Source of the DNA: Labia minor
Taxonomy: Eukaryota; Arthropoda; Insecta; Dermaptera; Spongiphoridae
DNA: 64,000 nt
NCBI GenBank assembly: GCA_963082975.1
Contig: OY720345.1
Location: 56,836,528 to 56,900,527, forward strand
Direction: 5' to 3'
Shown: one piece after another, positions 60,915 to 64,000 of the stretch
How the letters are laid out: each line of letters starts with the position of its first letter
Numbering within the stretch: position 1 is the first letter of the stretch
Made by a program: the position numbers and the translations under genes
Notes under the pieces: model-generated
Told to the model about the DNA's origin: nothing
The model's database searches: none
What the model saw: the letters and a program-made list of their open reading frames with translations, nothing else

Positions 60915-63263
60915 ATATATAGATTTTAATATTATAGATTTAGAAGGCAATGGTATCACCCTTCTAAAATGAAAAACTTGACCTCATATTTTTGCTCACA
61001 ATCAGATTCATCCCAATGTCTTTTAAAAATAAAATAACCTTCTTTAATCATATTCATACAAATAATTTCTAAAATGCTACAAATACATCTCCAAATTTAA
61101 TAGTAAATAAGAAATTTAATAGTAAATGAAAGTAAAAATAAATAATTATTAATTAAATTATATGAATATGTTATGTTTTTTTTATTTTTTAGAAATAATT
61201 AGAAATTGGCATATTTTTATTAATTCCTGAACTTTTTACTTCCTCTGTCTGGTTTATAGGAGTGAAAAAAATTAAAACAATAAATAATGATATACTCTCT
61301 TCGGTATAGTCTTTACATTTACACAGGAGAGGGATAAAATTTTAAAATTAACAATATTAATTTGTGATTTTGATATTCAAAATTATAATGATAAATTATT
61401 TAAATTCATAAAATATATTTTCAAGCAATAGAAAACAAATACTCATATTATATTATTATTGTTTTCCTGAAAAGTTATTAAAATAAAAATGTGATTTTCA
61501 ATATAAATCACGTAATACGATATTAATTTAATTTAATTATGCATTTATATGGATATTAACATTACACTGATAATTATATATATTTTTTTTTTAAATAATC
61601 ATATCATTTCAATTGATTGATTGGCTGGAATTAAATGAAAAATTGATTTTATGAATCAGAAATTTTAAATGTGTGTGTTTAATAATTTAATTTAATAAAT
61701 AATATTATATTAAACAAAATTACTGTTATGTTATTAAAATCTTTATTATATAAAATATAATCGTAAAATAAAATATCTAATAGTATATTTAATTTCATTG
61801 AGCAATCCATTGACAAAGATAATAGTGAGTAGATAATAATGCTTTGATTAATTTGTCTGGCACGCCAATGCCAGTCATCAGCTTCGATTGGGTAACGCAG
61901 GAGACTCAGTGAGCGTAAAAAACTACTGACACTACTGGCACTGGGTCAAATGAGGATTATAAAATTTTGCGCCATAATAAAAACTTTTTTTTGAATTACT
62001 ACATAACTATCCCAATCTTGTACTTTTTAAATGTACCATATATAGTAATTTAATTATTTTTAACATTTTTAATAGTAAACATATTATTTATTTTTTCAAT
62101 TCTTATAGTAATAATAATAAAATAATTGAATAAATTTAAAGATTTTTTATTTTTGAAATCTGATTAAGAAAAAAAAATGAAAAATCAAAATGAAATAAAT
62201 ACAATAATTAATTTTAATATTAAAAGAAATAGTTAAAATATACTAATTGTAATAAAATTAGGATTAAAAAAAATATTACAAATTCAAAAAAATAGTAATG
62301 AAGCATTTCCAGTAATGCAATTTTAATAACACAATCATGTTTGAATATCAATAATAAATATAATAAATAAATAATTATTATTAAAAGATACATTAATTTT
62401 AATAAATTCAATTCAGGCAAAAAAGGAAATAGTATAGATTTAAATTATATAATTTAATTAATATAATATAATTTAAATGAAAATTTTATAAAAATAAAAA
62501 AATATTTCTGAAAATGTAATACGATTATTGAGACCGAAATTTATTGTAAATTCAGTCTAACCCAAATATAAAAATTAAAACGTATAATTAAAAGCAATAG
62601 TAGGCTTTTCAGGGATTTACAATTATTAGTTTATTTTATTTTTTGTTATTGTTTTTATTTTTTTTCTGATTCAGAAATTTTAGAATCTAAAATATTCCTT
62701 TCTAAATACATATACATGAATATTAATAGGTTTTTTGGAATTATTCAATTCCTACTATTAGGTCATTCTCTCTCTATAGACCCTATATATTTATTACTCT
62801 TGTACAAATATTCAATTGTTAAAAATATACTTTTACTTATCCACTCAAGTTAAAATACATATTTTTAAACTTGAAAAAAAATTGTCTTTAATATTTATAA
62901 TGTTTTGTTGATTTGGCCAGTAGAGGGATTCACATTCATCACTGTGTCCAATATATGTAATGTCAATATTCAAACACTTTAATCATTTTTATCTCGAATA
63001 TTAGAAGAAACCCCCTATATTGCCTAAGGAAAAAGTTTATTAGAATTAAACAAGGAATTCACTGACGAAGTTTCATAAAAATCCGAGAGGTGCTCCGTTT
63101 CCTGAACAATTAACGAAACTACATGTCTTGAGATAGAATCTCGTTGAAGCATAAATTATTTTATTTGATTTTCAAATAATTTTTATAATTCTTTAAGTAA
63201 TAGTTTTAATAGTTTTTTGAGTAGGAATTGACTAATAGTTTTTTTATATTGTTTACTTGTAAA
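60915..63263. other. AT-rich spacer with one repeat-like block
   Basis: Mostly A/T-rich. 61855-61970 is more complex (GGCACGCCAATGCCAGTC, ACTACTGGCACTGGGTC) and unidentified. 63010-63120 includes GAAGTTTCATAAAAATCCGA and GGTGCTCCGTTTCC, resembling the CCAAATTTCATCAAAATCGG core of family A but without its ends; possibly a remnant of a third related family. Confidence 0.5.
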
Positions 63264-63745
63264 GGGTGTGCCAAAATTAACGCAAGATTTGAATTAAATA
63301 GAAAACACAGTTTTTAGTCTTTTGATTGTGATTTTTTTAATGATTCATAAAGTACATAGGATAGGGTTATTTATGGAATAACACATCGGGCAAATGGCCT
63401 CCGCGGCTTTGCATACACATACGCACTCGTTTGTCGAAATTTTCCATGACCGTTCTGCATAAATGTGGCTGAATTTCGTTGATGCAACTTTGAATCTCCT
63501 CCTTTAATGCACGCGTAGTTGTGGGCTTATTGACGTATACCTGTGATTTTAGATATCCCCATAAAAAGAAATCTAATGGTGTTAAATCACACGATCTAGG
63601 GGGCCAATTCTGATCACCGAAACGAGAGAGTACACGACCTGGAAATGTCTCATGCAGTAATTGAAGTGTTTCACGGGCTGTATGGCATGTGGCACCGTCT
63701 TGTTGAAACCACATATTTATGTGACGGTGCCACATGCCATACAGC
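63264..63745 (-). mobile_element. Mariner-like element, 3' half, left arm of a palindrome
   Basis: The left end, GGGTGTGCCAAAATTAACGC at 63264, looks like a mariner terminal repeat just past the transposase stop. The element runs right until it joins family B sequence at 63746. Its last 97 bp are repeated in perfect inverted orientation at 63904-64000. It represents a third mariner lineage in the window. Confidence 0.8.
63367..63735 (-). pseudogene. Mariner-like transposase C-terminal half
   Basis: 122 codons. WFQQDGATCHTARETLQ carries the second catalytic aspartate, and WPPRSCDLTPLDFFLWGYLK the third, with 36 residues between them, two more than the 34 of classical DD34D mariners. The C-terminus (CMQSRGGHLPDV and a final FHK) is intact. 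The N-terminal DNA-binding domain and the first aspartate are missing because the sequence turns back on itself upstream of codon 1. The apparent start MWHRH is formed by the palindrome and is not the natural start. Confidence 0.85.
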
Positions 63746-64000
63746 TGGTTTAATAAATATTATTTATTAATTTTAATTTATAATTAATAATTAATTAAAT
63801 TTAATTTAAATATATAATATATGTGTTAATTAATCCAATTCAAATTTGCAGGAGATAGTCGAGTGGAGACACTCCAGATTTTTAATGGTGACAATTAATG
63901 TATGCTGTATGGCATGTGGCACCGTCACATAAATATGTGGTTTCAACAAGACGGTGCCACATGCCATACAGCCCGTGAAACACTTCAATTACTGCATGAG
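63649..64000. repeat. Perfect inverted repeat with 97-bp arms, open at the window edge
   Basis: 63649-63745 and 63904-64000 are exact reverse complements, with a 158-bp spacer. The right arm continues past the window end, so the true arm may be longer. Within each arm GCTGTATGGCATGTGGCACC and its complement also pair locally (about 23 bp around a ~23-bp loop), giving hairpins within a hairpin. Confidence 0.97.
63746..63877 (-). mobile_element. Family B 5' end fragment (B7) in the palindrome spacer
   Basis: TGGTTTAATAAATATTATT through AATCCAATTCAAATTTGC to GTCGAGTGGAGACACTCCAG matches the 5' end of family B in minus orientation, including the stem-loop. The 3' four-fifths are missing. The junction with mariner sequence falls at CAGC/TGGTTT, where intact copies read GCGC/TGGTTT. 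Confidence 0.88.

Noticed and set aside
1-64000. CRISPR array or bacterial-type operon
   Set aside because: Direct repeats present are transposon-derived or microsatellite; no regular spacer pattern, no prokaryotic gene organisation.
1-64000. LTR or retrovirus-like elements
   Set aside because: No reverse transcriptase, gag or integrase motifs and no paired long terminal repeats were recognised in the window.

Overview
The window looks like a non-coding stretch of a very AT-rich eukaryotic nuclear genome, most likely an insect or other arthropod. By eye it is about three-quarters to four-fifths A+T. It is saturated with class II transposons and tRNA-derived SINEs, and long low-complexity A/T runs separate a few short GC-rich islands. 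I see no intact host protein gene, rRNA or intact tRNA gene, no CRISPR array, no bacterial-style operon, and no retroviral or LTR element. The only host-exon candidate I can defend is a 74-nt minus-strand stretch at 7590-7663. The window is therefore best read as a gene desert or the inside of very long introns.

Layout. 0-8 kb: a fold-back mariner relic (88-612), a canonical non-autonomous Helitron (2672-4794) containing a hAT MITE and a tandem duplication, and a second hAT MITE (6933-7258) with a perfect 8-bp target duplication. 8-29 kb: seven copies or fragments of SINE and Helentron-like elements, a pair of inverted ~270-bp arms 3 kb apart (13743-14013 / 17115-17388), an internally deleted mariner (24752-25324), and five GC-rich islands. 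29-48 kb: a 2.85-kb piggyBac element with TTAA ends (33787-36635) and a decayed transposase, another deleted mariner (37452-37958), and several family A elements, two of them joined head to tail (46824-47708). 48-64 kb: most of the family B elements, one of them nested in a hAT element (60246-60846 in 60080-60914), and at the right edge a mariner/family-B chimera that forms a perfect 97-bp-arm palindrome running off the window.

The main pattern is two abundant non-autonomous families, called A and B here. They share an architecture: a 5' stem-loop, an adjacent ~10-bp motif repeated in inverted orientation at the 3' end, a short A tail, and a central microsatellite. They also share a ~100-bp conserved core around a CCAAATTTCATCA motif. 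This resembles Helentron-associated (HINE/DINE-1-like) elements, but no replicase-helicase is present, so the class assignment is inference. Family A makes up about 5.5 kb and family B about 3.3 kb of the window.

Regions described below as having nothing recognised were read on both strands; short open frames there were judged chance products of AT-rich sequence.
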